A stretch of 56,426 nt of DNA. Origin: Erwinia oleae. GTDB lineage: Bacteria > Pseudomonadota > Gammaproteobacteria > Enterobacterales > Enterobacteriaceae. The DNA lies in assembly GCF_000770305.1 (NCBI RefSeq), contig NZ_JNVB01000023.1:1-56426 (forward strand), read 5' to 3'. The notes beneath the pieces are model-generated. The model did not search any database and was not told the DNA's origin. It saw only the letters and a program-made list of their open reading frames with translations. Shown here piece after piece: positions 9,321 through 17,648 of this stretch (the first letter of the stretch is position 1; each line of letters opens with the position of its first letter). Made by a program: the position numbers and the translations under genes.

Positions 9321-9473
9321 TTCAATTTATTCCATTCTCAATTTTATCATCACTGGGTCGTGATTCCCCTGTGGGAAAAAATGTATCAGATAGTTATCTT
9401 TGAGTAAATTTGAAAACGCTTTTTGGAAGCAGAAAACTTAAGTTTTACTTTTGTTTCAACCGCTAGCAGTCAT

Positions 9474-9496
9474 AAAAAACGGGCCGTTACGGCCCG
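9474..9496 (-). terminator. Terminator of the ybbAP operon
   Basis: On the minus strand CGGGCCG-TAAC-CGGCCCG is followed by six T residues, four bases beyond the ybbP stop codon. It insulates ybbP transcription from the luxI promoter region. Confidence 0.85.
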
Positions 9497-9500
9497 ACAT

Positions 9501-11918
9501 TTATGATGCGTTATAGCTACGGAACAGCGCTTTGCCTTTGATCAGCCGCCCGCCCAGCCAGCCGCCGCACAGCGACAGCAGTATTGCGCCGGTTAACGGC
9601 AACGCCAGCCATAACACAAAATCAGGCTGCCAGGGGAAATCGAAAACTTTACGCTGCAACCCCCACAGCGCCGCTTCTGCGCCGGCGGCAGCGGCCAGGC
9701 CGGCTACGCCGCCCAACAGAATAAACTCCCACCAGAGGGTGCCGCGCAGCAGTTTCTTCCCTGCGCCCAGCGTGCGGTAGACCACCAGCTCCTGCCTGCG
9801 CTGACGCATTCCCACCTGAATTTGCGCCAGCAACAGCAGTATGCCGCAGGCGGTCACCAGCACTACCATTACCTCCAGCGCCTGGCTGACCTGCGCCATC
9901 ACCTGACCCGTTTGCTTCAACAGGCTGCCAATATCAAGCAGGCTGAGCGTCGGGAAAGCGCGATTAAGCTGGGCCAGCAGCGCCGTGTTGCCATCAAGCC
10001 GGAAGCTGGTAAGCCAGGTCTGCGGCTGCGCATCCAGCGCGCCGGGAGGGAAAATAAAGAAGAAGTTAGGCCGCAGGCTTTCCCAGTCCACTTTACGCAA
10101 GCTGCTGATTTTGGCAGTAAAGGTTTGCGTATCACCGGTAAAGGTCAACGTGTCACCCAGCTTCACGCCCAGCCTGTCAGCCAGTGCTTCCTCCATCGAA
10201 ACCTCGCCCTGTTTCGGCGGCCAGCGCCCTGCGGTTAACGGATTATGCTCCGGCCTCTGCGCCTGCCAGGTGAGGTTCAATTCGCGTTGAAGCGCATTAT
10301 CCAGCGACGGATCGGCCTTCCGTTGATTGATTTCAGTTAAACGTACGCGCGCAATCGGGTAAAAGGGTTGCGGCTCAACCTGATGCTTTTCAAGGAAAGT
10401 TTTGACCTGCGGCACCTGTTCGCGCGTCAGATTAAGCAGAAAGTAGTTCGGGCTCTCCGGCGGAAGCTGCTGTTGCCAACGATCGAGCAGATCGCCACGC
10501 ATCACCAGCAGCAGCGCCAGCAGCATAAAGGACAGAGAGAAAGTCGCAAGCTGGCTGAGCGTGATCCACGGCTGGCGCAGCAGACGATTTACCGCCAGAC
10601 GAAACGCCATGTTGCGCACCACCAGCCGCCGCAAAATGAGTAGCCCGCCCCAACCCAAACCGCCCAGCAGAAGCGAAAGCAGTACGATGCCCGCTATCAG
10701 CGCCCACAGCATTTTGCTGCCGCCGACCAGGATTGCCAGCAGAGCGACAATCACCAGCGCCATTACCGGAAGACAGACCTTCAACGGCCAGACGTTAGCG
10801 ACCGCGTCCCGCCGCAGCACGCGCAGCGGCTGTGTGGCAAGCAGCAGTTTATAAGGACGCAACCCCACCAGCAGCGAAATAATAAACAGCGAACCGCTCG
10901 CCCATAACCATGGCCAGCCGCTGGCGGGCGGAAGCTCGCCGGGCAGGACGGGCCTCAGCATATGCAGCAGCACAATTTCGAATCCCTTACCGCACAGGCT
11001 GCCAAAAGTGGCTGCCAGCAGCAGCACGGCCAGCCACTGTCCGACAATCAGCTTTCGCAGCGCGGCGCGGTTGGCGCCCAGCGTTTTCAGCACCGCAACC
11101 AAATCATAACGGCTGCGGCAGTAGTGATTCATGGCCACCGCCACCGCCGCAATGGCCAGCATCAACGTCAGCAACGCCGACAGCAGCAGGAACTGGCTGG
11201 CGCGCTGCATGGATTTGCCCAGCGCGTCCTCTGAGTTCTCAATGCTTATCCAACGCTGATCCGGTTTAATATTCGAGGCGATAAAACTATCGTAGCGGCC
11301 GAGCTGTTCGGGTGTCCCGGTAAACTTATAGCGCCATGTCAGGCGGCTGCCGGGCTGAATTGCACCGGTTTTTTCCACGTCGGCAAGGTTCATCAGCAGC
11401 CGCGGCGCGGTCTGAAAGGGATTAAAACCGGCGTCAGGCTCCTGAATAACCTCGCCCGCGATACGCAGCGTAGTGTCGCCTACGTCAAGGTTTCCGCCTG
11501 ATTTAAGATTGAGCAGCGCCAGCAGCCTCGGCGCCGCCAGTACCGTTCCGGCTTTGGGTTTCAGGCCCGCTGGCGCCGTACTCAGCTCACCAAACATCGG
11601 ATAGAGGTCGTCTACGGCTTTAACCGAGGCCAGCTGCGGCGTATCGCCTGCGAAGGTCATGGTCATAAAGGTGAGCTGTCTGGCTACGGTCAGTCCCGAT
11701 TGCCGCGCTTCATCCAGCCATGCCTGCGGAACCTCACGCGAGCTTTGTAACGTGCGGTCGCCCGCCATATAGTCGCGGCCCTGCTGCGTCAGCCCTTTTT
11801 CCATGCGGTCACTGAGCGACCCTAACGCCAGCACGCAGGCAACCGCCAGCGTCAGCGCCAGCCAGACAATCAGCAGTGACGGCGATCGCCACTCCCGCCA
11901 GAACCACCGCCAGATCAT
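9501..11918 (-). CDS. ybbP: FtsX-like ABC permease YbbP
   Basis: An 805-residue inner-membrane permease of the MacB/LolE-type FtsX superfamily. It has one N-terminal transmembrane helix (about 10-30), a large periplasmic domain, clusters of helices near the middle and the C-terminus, and a second periplasmic domain (PNYFLLNL onwards). With YbbA it should form a mechanotransmission ABC complex; its substrate is unknown. The ATG at 11918 overlaps the ybbA stop (ATGA), matching the E. coli start MIxRWFWREW; the in-frame ATG four codons earlier is less likely. Confidence 0.95.
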   Translation of the reverse strand: MIWRWFWREWRSPSLLIVWLALTLAVACVLALGSLSDRMEKGLTQQGRDYMAGDRTLQSSREVPQAWLDEARQSGLTVARQLTFMTMTFAGDTPQLASVKAVDDLYPMFGELSTAPAGLKPKAGTVLAAPRLLALLNLKSGGNLDVGDTTLRIAGEVIQEPDAGFNPFQTAPRLLMNLADVEKTGAIQPGSRLTWRYKFTGTPEQLGRYDSFIASNIKPDQRWISIENSEDALGKSMQRASQFLLLSALLTLMLAIAAVAVAMNHYCRSRYDLVAVLKTLGANRAALRKLIVGQWLAVLLLAATFGSLCGKGFEIVLLHMLRPVLPGELPPASGWPWLWASGSLFIISLLVGLRPYKLLLATQPLRVLRRDAVANVWPLKVCLPVMALVIVALLAILVGGSKMLWALIAGIVLLSLLLGGLGWGGLLILRRLVVRNMAFRLAVNRLLRQPWITLSQLATFSLSFMLLALLLVMRGDLLDRWQQQLPPESPNYFLLNLTREQVPQVKTFLEKHQVEPQPFYPIARVRLTEINQRKADPSLDNALQRELNLTWQAQRPEHNPLTAGRWPPKQGEVSMEEALADRLGVKLGDTLTFTGDTQTFTAKISSLRKVDWESLRPNFFFIFPPGALDAQPQTWLTSFRLDGNTALLAQLNRAFPTLSLLDIGSLLKQTGQVMAQVSQALEVMVVLVTACGILLLLAQIQVGMRQRRQELVVYRTLGAGKKLLRGTLWWEFILLGGVAGLAAAAGAEAALWGLQRKVFDFPWQPDFVLWLALPLTGAILLSLCGGWLGGRLIKGKALFRSYNAS

Positions 11919-12601
11919 GCTTCCTCCCATAGCTTGCCGTCACGCACCCGCAGCCGCCGGTCGCAACGCGCGGCCAACTGCTCGTCATGCGTCACCAGGA
12001 TCAGTGTGGTGGCGAAGTCTCTGTTGAGGGAGAACAGCAGATCGGCTATGCGATCGCCGGTTTTGCGGTCAAGATTGCCGGTCGGCTCATCGGCAAACAG
12101 TAGTGCAGGCCGGCCGCTGAAGGCGCGCGCCAGCGCTACGCGCTGCTGCTCACCCCCCGAAAGCTGAGAAGGTAAATGCGTTAAACGCTCTGCCAGACCA
12201 AGCTGCGACAGCAGCGCTTTTGCCTGGTCGCGGCTCTGCTTGTCACTCTCGCCGCGCAGCAACGCGGGGAGCTGTACGTTTTCCAACGCATTAAGCGTTG
12301 GCACCAGCATAAAAGACTGAAAAACAAATCCTACGCTTTGCGCCCGTAAATTCGCACGCTGTTCTTCATCCATCTGATGCAGCGGTGAACCGAGCAAAAA
12401 GACCTCGCCTTCGCTCCCGTCATCCAGTCCGGCAAGAATACCCAGCAAGGTCGATTTTCCCGACCCCGATTCGCCAATTAGCGCAATAGTTTCAGCAGGT
12501 TTGACAACCAGCTCAACTCCGGTAAGGATGGAAAGCTGATGATCACCCTGACCGACGGATTTACTAAGACGATGAACTTCAATACTGTTTTCCGCTGGCA
12601 T
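11915..12601 (-). CDS. ybbA: ABC transporter ATP-binding protein YbbA
   Basis: A 228-residue ATPase of the LolD/MacB group: Walker A GESGSGKST (43-51), Q-loop in VFQSF, signature LSGGEQQR, Walker B LLFADEPTG, and the switch His in VTHDEQ. It partners YbbP, encoded directly downstream with a four-base overlap. Its start lies 30 bases inside the divergent tesA coding sequence, so its ribosome site and promoter are within tesA. The same overlap seems to exist in E. coli. Confidence 0.96.
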   Translation of the reverse strand: MPAENSIEVHRLSKSVGQGDHQLSILTGVELVVKPAETIALIGESGSGKSTLLGILAGLDDGSEGEVFLLGSPLHQMDEEQRANLRAQSVGFVFQSFMLVPTLNALENVQLPALLRGESDKQSRDQAKALLSQLGLAERLTHLPSQLSGGEQQRVALARAFSGRPALLFADEPTGNLDRKTGDRIADLLFSLNRDFATTLILVTHDEQLAARCDRRLRVRDGKLWEEA

Positions 12602-13195
12602 TTTCCTTTCCTGTTATTATTGGCTCTGTTTACAGTGCGTGCGGCGGCGGCTGAGACGCTGCTGGTGCTGGGCGACAGCCTGAGCGCGGGGTATCGCATG
12701 TCCGCAAACGTGGCGTGGCCGGCATTACTGAATGATAAATGGCAAAAATCGCCGGTCATCGTCAATGGCAGCATTAGCGGCGATACGGCGACGCAGGGGC
12801 TGGCGCGTCTTCCCGCGCTGCTGAAGCAGCATCAGCCTCGTTGGGTGCTGATCGAACTGGGCGGCAACGACGGCCTGCGCGGCTTCCCGCCGCAAAGCAT
12901 TGAGAAAGATCTCAGCGCAATCATTACCCAGGTTAAGGCTGCGAACGCGCAGCCGCTGCTGATGCAGGTGCGTTTACCGGTGAACTATGGCCGCCGCTAT
13001 ACGGAATCGTTCAGCGCCATGTACCCAAGGCTGGCAAAAACTTTTTCGATCCCGCTGCTGCCCTTTTTCATGGAGCAGGTCTATCAAAAACCGGAGTGGA
13101 TGCAGCAGGATGGCATTCATCCGAATCCTGATGCGCAACCGTTCATTGCCGACGTCATGGCAAAAGAACTGGCTCCTCTAGTTAAGCATGAGTGA
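12572..13195 (+). CDS. tesA: Acyl-CoA thioesterase I / protease I / lysophospholipase L1
   Basis: A periplasmic SGNH hydrolase with broad activity on acyl thioesters, lysophospholipids and some esters. It has 207 residues. A signal peptide ends near residue 26 (LLLLALFTVRAAAA). The four SGNH blocks are visible: S36 in GDSLS, G70 in SISGDT, N99 in GGNDG, and D180/H183 in DGIHP. The start at 12572 matches the family MNFN; a longer in-frame opening at 12539 would disturb the signal peptide. It overlaps divergent ybbA by 30 bases and ybbO by eight. Confidence 0.96.
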   Translation: MNFNTVFRWHFPFLLLLALFTVRAAAAETLLVLGDSLSAGYRMSANVAWPALLNDKWQKSPVIVNGSISGDTATQGLARLPALLKQHQPRWVLIELGGNDGLRGFPPQSIEKDLSAIITQVKAANAQPLLMQVRLPVNYGRRYTESFSAMYPRLAKTFSIPLLPFFMEQVYQKPEWMQQDGIHPNPDAQPFIADVMAKELAPLVKHE

Positions 13196-14000
13196 CCCGT
13201 TAACTGACGGATTCACAGGTAAAGTTATGCAAAAAAATATTGTCATTACCGGCTGTTCGAGCGGAATTGGCCTGGTCGCCGCCAACGATCTGCTGCGTCG
13301 CGGCTATCGCGTCCTGGCCGCCTGTCGAAAACAGGAAGATGTTCAACGCATGAATGCGCTGGGCTTTACCGGCATCGAGCTGGATTTAAACGACAGCGCC
13401 AGCGTGGCGCGTGGCGCCGCAGCGATCCTCCGGCAGTGCGATAACCGCCTCTACGCGCTGTTCAATAACGGCGGCTATGGCGTTTATGGCCCGCTGGCGA
13501 CGCTGTCACGCGAGCAGATGGAACGGCAGTTTGCCACCAACGTTTTTGGCGCACACCAGCTCACTATGCTGCTGCTTCCCGCCCTTAAAGCCAGCCCACA
13601 GGCTCGAATTATCAACACCAGCTCGGTGCTGGGGCTGATTTCCACACCCGGTCGCGGCATGTACGCCGCCAGCAAATACGCGCTTGAGGCCTGGTCTGAC
13701 GCGTTGCGTATGGAACTGCACGGCAGCGGCGTGCGGGTCAGTCTGATTGAGCCGGGCCCGATTAAAACCCGTTTCACCGATAACGTTAGCCAGGGCGAGC
13801 AGGATAAGCCAGTGAAGAATCCCGGCATCGCCGCACGTTTCACTCTGCCGCCTGAGGCAGTTTTGCCGAAATTACGCCATGCTTTAGAGAGTAAACATCC
13901 GCGATTGCGCTATCCCGTAACCCTCGTCGCCCATACGATGTCGATATTACGCCGTTTGCTTCCGGGCTGGATGCTGGATCGCATTTTGCGCGGGAAATAG
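13188..14000 (+). CDS. ybbO: Short-chain dehydrogenase/reductase YbbO
   Basis: A 270-residue NADP-dependent oxidoreductase related to E. coli YbbO, which has been reported to act on aldehydes. Classical SDR features: TGCSSGIG cofactor loop (about 21-28), catalytic Ser in TSSVLG, Y-x-x-x-K in YAASK, then EPGPIKTRF. The usual NNAG structural motif reads NNGG here, a mild substitution. Its start overlaps the tesA stop by eight bases, implying co-transcription. A C-terminal hydrophobic stretch may associate it with the membrane. Confidence 0.93.
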   Translation: MSDPLTDGFTGKVMQKNIVITGCSSGIGLVAANDLLRRGYRVLAACRKQEDVQRMNALGFTGIELDLNDSASVARGAAAILRQCDNRLYALFNNGGYGVYGPLATLSREQMERQFATNVFGAHQLTMLLLPALKASPQARIINTSSVLGLISTPGRGMYAASKYALEAWSDALRMELHGSGVRVSLIEPGPIKTRFTDNVSQGEQDKPVKNPGIAARFTLPPEAVLPKLRHALESKHPRLRYPVTLVAHTMSILRRLLPGWMLDRILRGK

Positions 14001-14077
14001 CCACACAGCGGCAAAAAGACTTGAAGCGCGCCGTGGCGCCCCCATAAAGTAACAAACTCTGATTGCGAGACGAATGC

Positions 14078-14935
14078 ATGTCACCACAAGCTGCCATTAT
14101 TACTATTGATGAAACCAACCTGCACGAGACGCTTGAGCAGTCCATGCAGGTGCCGGTCCTGTTCTATTTCTGGTCTGCACGCAGCCAGCACTGTCAGGAG
14201 CTGACGCCGGTACTTGAACGCCTGGCGCAGGAGTATGCCGGACAGTTCGTGCTTGCCGAGCTGGACTGCGACGCGCAACCGGCCGTTGCCCAACAGTTCG
14301 GCCTGCGTTCAATCCCCACCGTCTATCTTTTCCAGAACGGTCAGCCTGTCGATGGTTTCCAGGGGCCGCAGCCAGAAGAGGCCATTCGCGCGCTTTTACA
14401 TAAGGTTCTGCCGAAAGAGGAAGAGCTGAAGGCGCAGGAGGGCATGAAACTGATGCAGGAAGGCAAGGTACTGGATGCCCTGCCGCTACTGAAGGATGCC
14501 TGGACGCTCAGCAACAAAAACAGCGAAATGGGCTTTCTTCTGGCAGAAGCGCTTATTGCCCTGAATCGCAGTGACGAAGCCGAAACCGTGCTGGCCGAGG
14601 TGCCGTTACAGGATAAAGATACGCGTTACCAGGGGCTGATTGCGCAGATCGATCTGTTAAAGCAGGCCGCGGATACGCCTGAAATCCAGCAGCTTCAACA
14701 GCAGAGCGCGGCGGAGCCGGAAAACGCGCAGCTTGCCACGCAGCTGGCGCTGCAACTCCATCAGGTTGGACGAAACGAAGAGGCGCTTGAGCTGCTGTTC
14801 AGTCACCTGAAAAAAGATCTTGCTGCGGCAAACGGCGATGCACGTAAAATGTTGCAGGAGATCCTTGCCGCGCTTGGCACCGGTGATGCGCTCGCTGCAA
14901 AATATCGTCGGCAGCTCTACTCGCTGCTTTATTAG
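14078..14935 (+). CDS. cnoX: Chaperedoxin CnoX (YbbN)
   Basis: A 285-residue protein with an N-terminal thioredoxin fold (about 1-110) and C-terminal TPR-like helices. As in E. coli, the redox motif is degenerate: SQHC with only C39, plus C64 in LDCDAQ. The E. coli protein is a holdase activated by chlorination that also shields substrates from oxidation and passes them to GroEL and DnaK. A TTG at 14063 could extend it by five residues, but the ATG at 14078 aligns with the family start. It closes the tesA-ybbO-cnoX block. Confidence 0.95.
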   Translation: MSPQAAIITIDETNLHETLEQSMQVPVLFYFWSARSQHCQELTPVLERLAQEYAGQFVLAELDCDAQPAVAQQFGLRSIPTVYLFQNGQPVDGFQGPQPEEAIRALLHKVLPKEEELKAQEGMKLMQEGKVLDALPLLKDAWTLSNKNSEMGFLLAEALIALNRSDEAETVLAEVPLQDKDTRYQGLIAQIDLLKQAADTPEIQQLQQQSAAEPENAQLATQLALQLHQVGRNEEALELLFSHLKKDLAAANGDARKMLQEILAALGTGDALAAKYRRQLYSLLY

Positions 14936-14997
14936 CGCTTCCCCGGTTCGCTCAATATCGCCAGCGAGCAGATCGTCGCGCTAAAGACAAGTGACAG

Positions 14998-15025
14998 GGG
15001 CCAAATGAGTTGGCCCAAGGCTTTT
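14998..15025 (+). terminator. Possible terminator after cnoX
   Basis: A 7-bp stem GGGCCAA / TTGGCCC with loop ATGAG is followed by AAGGCTTTT. It sits between cnoX and the strong ribosome site of qmcA. The U-tract is short, so it may only attenuate. Confidence 0.45.
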
Positions 15026-15045
15026 AACAATTGGGAGGTTAATTT

Positions 15046-15960
15046 ATGCTCGCTGTGATACCGGTTATTATCGTTCTGGCCCTGATCGTCGTCTGGTCAG
15101 GCATAAAAATTGTTCCTCAGGGCTTTCAGTGGACGGTGGAGCGCTTTGGCCGCTATACCACCACCCTCCAGCCTGGCCTGAATCTTGTTGTGCCGTTTAT
15201 GGATCGCGTGGGCCGCAAAATCAATATGATGGAGCGCGTGGTTGATATTCCCTCGCAGGAGATCATCTCTAAGGACAACGCCAGCGTCACCATCGACGCC
15301 GTCTGTTTTATTCAGGCCGTGGACGCCGCTCGCGCCGCCTATGAAGTCAGCAACCTTGAGCTGGCGATCATCAATCTGACGATGACCAATATGCGTACCG
15401 TACTCGGTTCAATGGAGCTGGATGAAATGCTGTCGCAGCGCGATAACATTAATTCGCGCCTGCTGCGTATCGTCGACGAGGCCACCAATCCATGGGGGGT
15501 GAAAATTACCCGTATTGAAATTCGCGACGTGCGCCCGCCCGCCGAGCTGATCGCCTCAATGAATGCGCAGATGAAAGCCGAACGAACCAAGCGTGCTGAC
15601 ATCCTGGAAGCAGAAGGCGTGCGTCAGGCAGCAATCCTGCGTGCAGAGGGCGAAAAGCAATCGCAGATCCTGAAAGCAGAAGGCGAACGTCAGTCGGCGT
15701 TTCTTCAGGCAGAAGCCCGTGAGCGAAGCGCGGAAGCCGAAGCCGCCGCAACCAGAATGGTTTCTGAGGCAATTGCCGCCGGTGACATTCAGGCCATTAA
15801 CTACTTTGTGGCGCAAAACTATACTGAGGCGCTGAAGAAAATCGGTACGGCAAACAACAGCAAAATGGTGATGCTGCCGCTTGAGGCCAGTGGCCTGATG
15901 GGCTCCATTGCCGGTATTGCTGAGTTGCTGAACCAGTCCGGTAAAGAGCGGAGCCGCTAA
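15046..15960 (+). CDS. qmcA: SPFH/Band 7 membrane protein QmcA
   Basis: A 304-residue stomatin-like protein: an N-terminal membrane helix (about 3-21), an SPFH domain (about 22-190) and a long charged coiled-coil helix with repeated [15 protein letters not shown] segments, ending in an alanine/glycine-rich region. In E. coli QmcA forms large membrane-anchored oligomers and is a quality-control multicopy suppressor. GGGAGG precedes the start. The stop overlaps ybbJ by one base. The ybbL and ybbM genes found beside this pair in E. coli are absent. Confidence 0.95.
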   Translation: MLAVIPVIIVLALIVVWSGIKIVPQGFQWTVERFGRYTTTLQPGLNLVVPFMDRVGRKINMMERVVDIPSQEIISKDNASVTIDAVCFIQAVDAARAAYEVSNLELAIINLTMTNMRTVLGSMELDEMLSQRDNINSRLLRIVDEATNPWGVKITRIEIRDVRPPAELIASMNAQMKAERTKRADILEAEGVRQAAILRAEGEKQSQILKAEGERQSAFLQAEARERSAEAEAAATRMVSEAIAAGDIQAINYFVAQNYTEALKKIGTANNSKMVMLPLEASGLMGSIAGIAELLNQSGKERSR

Positions 15961-16412
15961 TGTTGAGCGACCTGTTAGCCAATCCCTGGCGGCTGTGGCT
16001 GACGCTCGGCGGCGCATTGCTGGCGGCAGAAATGCTGGGTGCCAGCGGTTACCTTTTGTGGAGCGGCATCGCGGCAATACTGGTGAGCCTGCTGGTCTGG
16101 CTGGTGCCGCTGCCGTGGGAGTGGCAAGGCCTCAGCTTCGCACTGTTAACGGTTTTGTCCGCGCTCTGGTGGTATCGCTGGCTTAAGGGCCGCGCTGGCA
16201 GGCAACCGCAGTCCATGCTTAATCAGCGCGGCAGCCAGCTTATCGGACAGCAACTGACGCTGGATGAAACACTGGTTGACGGTTTTGGCCGGGTGCGCAT
16301 CGGCGACAGCGACTGGCGCGTTCAGGCCGCAGAGAACTTACCGGCGGGAACGCCCGTTACCGTGGTCGGGGTGGAAGGGATCACTCTCCAAATCATCAGA
16401 CGCAACGGCTGA
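15960..16412 (+). CDS. ybbJ: NfeD-like membrane protein YbbJ
   Basis: A 150-residue protein with about four hydrophobic helices in its first half and a C-terminal OB-fold (NfeD) domain from about residue 80 ([30 protein letters not shown]). NfeD proteins pair with SPFH proteins, and this one is coupled to qmcA by a one-base overlap. Its last 75 bases are also read on the opposite strand as the unusual tail of cueR. Confidence 0.93.
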   Translation: MLSDLLANPWRLWLTLGGALLAAEMLGASGYLLWSGIAAILVSLLVWLVPLPWEWQGLSFALLTVLSALWWYRWLKGRAGRQPQSMLNQRGSQLIGQQLTLDETLVDGFGRVRIGDSDWRVQAAENLPAGTPVTVVGVEGITLQIIRRNG

Positions 16413-16847
16413 ACGAGGAGCAGTGACTGCCTGTACTCCGCCTGCATGTCCGGCGCGGCAGCAGCCAGCCAGATTGTTGATAATCGGACAATCGGCGCTG
16501 TCGTCGCCAGGGCAGCTCTCCGCCAGCATCAGCAGCCGTTCGCGCATTTCACTAAGCTCGCGAATATGGTTTTCGATTTCCGCGACTTTATCCAGCGTGC
16601 GCGCTTTTACGTCCGCGCTGTGTCGCCGGGGATTATTAAACAGCGCGATAAGTTCGCGACACTCTTCGAGGTTGAAGCCGACCTGGCGTGCCTGACGCAA
16701 TAAAGTCAGCTCCTCAAGGTGCCTGGCGGTATAGCTCCGATAGCCGTTTTCACTGCGTAGCGGTGCGGTAACCAGCCCTTTTTCTTCGTAAAAACGAATA
16801 GCTTTGCTGGTCAGGCCGGTTTTTCGGGCGACGTCGCTGATGTTCAT
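16338..16847 (-). CDS. cueR: Copper-responsive MerR-family activator CueR
   Basis: CueR senses Cu(I), Ag(I) and Au(I) and activates copA and cueO. The 169-residue product has the MerR helix-turn-helix ([25 protein letters not shown]), the dimerisation helix, S77, and metal ligands C112 and C120 in the CPGDDSADC loop. E. coli CueR ends soon after the CC motif at about 135 residues; here it runs about 35 residues further, through DNA that encodes the end of ybbJ. The start at 16847 matches the family; ATGs upstream are not needed. Confidence 0.95.
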   Translation of the reverse strand: MNISDVARKTGLTSKAIRFYEEKGLVTAPLRSENGYRSYTARHLEELTLLRQARQVGFNLEECRELIALFNNPRRHSADVKARTLDKVAEIENHIRELSEMRERLLMLAESCPGDDSADCPIINNLAGCCRAGHAGGVQAVTAPRSAVASDDLESDPFHPDHGNGRSRR

Positions 16848-17151
16848 TCCACTCTCCTGCACTTGCGCATTTTACACCCCGTAAACAACACTCACTCAAA
16901 CCACGAGTCTGCCTTAATGGCATTATATAATAATTAACGCATTCCTGACATGTTATTAACGACTATCTTCACCCTTCCAAACGCAAAAAAAATCAAAACT
17001 CAACAAGTTAAAAAACCAATTACACCATGCAACCTTGCATTAATTAAAAAATAAATTACCGGCCTGTTTTTATTTACCGAGATTGCGACTTCATTATAAA
17101 ATACATTTCTGGGAAATTAAAAACGGTAAGTATTTCATACAGGAGTTTTTT
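16848..17151. other. AT-rich gap between cueR and the TM2-domain gene
   Basis: A 304-base interval with marked AT richness. It must contain the cueR promoter (leftward) and that of the TM2 gene (rightward). I see no gene, repeat or structured RNA. Confidence 0.4.
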
Positions 17152-17448
17152 ATGAGCAATATGGCTTTCTGCCGCGGCTGTGGAAAAGAGATACATAAAG
17201 ATGCGGCAGCCTGCCCCGGCTGTGGAGCGCCACAAAAAACAGCGGGCACAAAGAGTAAATTAACCGCAACACTGTTGGCTTTCTTCTTTGGCGGTTTAGG
17301 TGCGCATAAATTTTATCTGGGTAAAACGGGCCAGGGCATACTCTATCTTCTCTTCTTCTGGACGTTTATCCCGGCTCTGATTGCTTTTGTCGAATTCATT
17401 ATCTACCTCTGCACTTCCGAAGAAGATTTCGCCCGCAAGTTTGGTTAA
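17152..17448 (+). CDS. Zinc-ribbon TM2-domain membrane protein
   Basis: A 98-residue protein with an N-terminal zinc ribbon (C7-x2-C10, C21-x2-C24) joined to a TM2 domain: FFFGGLGAHKFYLGKTGQGILYLL, then a second helix. TM2 proteins are small two-helix membrane proteins of largely unknown function. The ATG at 17152 has AGGAG six bases upstream; an earlier in-frame ATG lacks one. Its position between cueR and copA may be chance, since copA has its own promoter 115 bases further on. Confidence 0.88.
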   Translation: MSNMAFCRGCGKEIHKDAAACPGCGAPQKTAGTKSKLTATLLAFFFGGLGAHKFYLGKTGQGILYLLFFWTFIPALIAFVEFIIYLCTSEEDFARKFG

Positions 17449-17563
17449 GAAAACCCCGGGAGCGTTAATGAGTCTCGCGATATTGCGGGACTTAATTTCA
17501 AAAAAGTTAATAATAATTATTATAGGGGACGCCGATTTTACAGCAGCGATACGGGATAAAATA

Positions 17564-17594
17564 TTGACCTTCCCCTTGATGGAAGGTTTATTCT
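17564..17594 (+). promoter_or_regulatory. CueR-controlled copA promoter
   Basis: TTGACC (17564-17569) and TATTCT (17589-17594) are separated by 19 bases, the overlong spacer typical of MerR-family promoters. The spacer carries the CueR dyad ACCTTCCCC-TTG-ATGGAAGGT (17567-17587), which differs from the well-known E. coli copA site at essentially one base. Metal-bound CueR would distort the DNA to align the hexamers. Confidence 0.93.
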
Positions 17595-17648
17595 GTATCA
17601 CTACTGTAAAATACTTCCCGGGTTACCCCGGGATCGGGAGTCCTTATC

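Noticed and set aside
9321..9473. lux box upstream of luxI
   Set aside because: Segments such as CACTGGGTCGTGATTC were considered, but no 18-20 base dyad of the ACCTGTACTATAGTACAGGT type can be defended.
14063..14077. TTG start extending CnoX by five residues
   Set aside because: The ATG at 14078 aligns with the homologous start and the extension has no family support.
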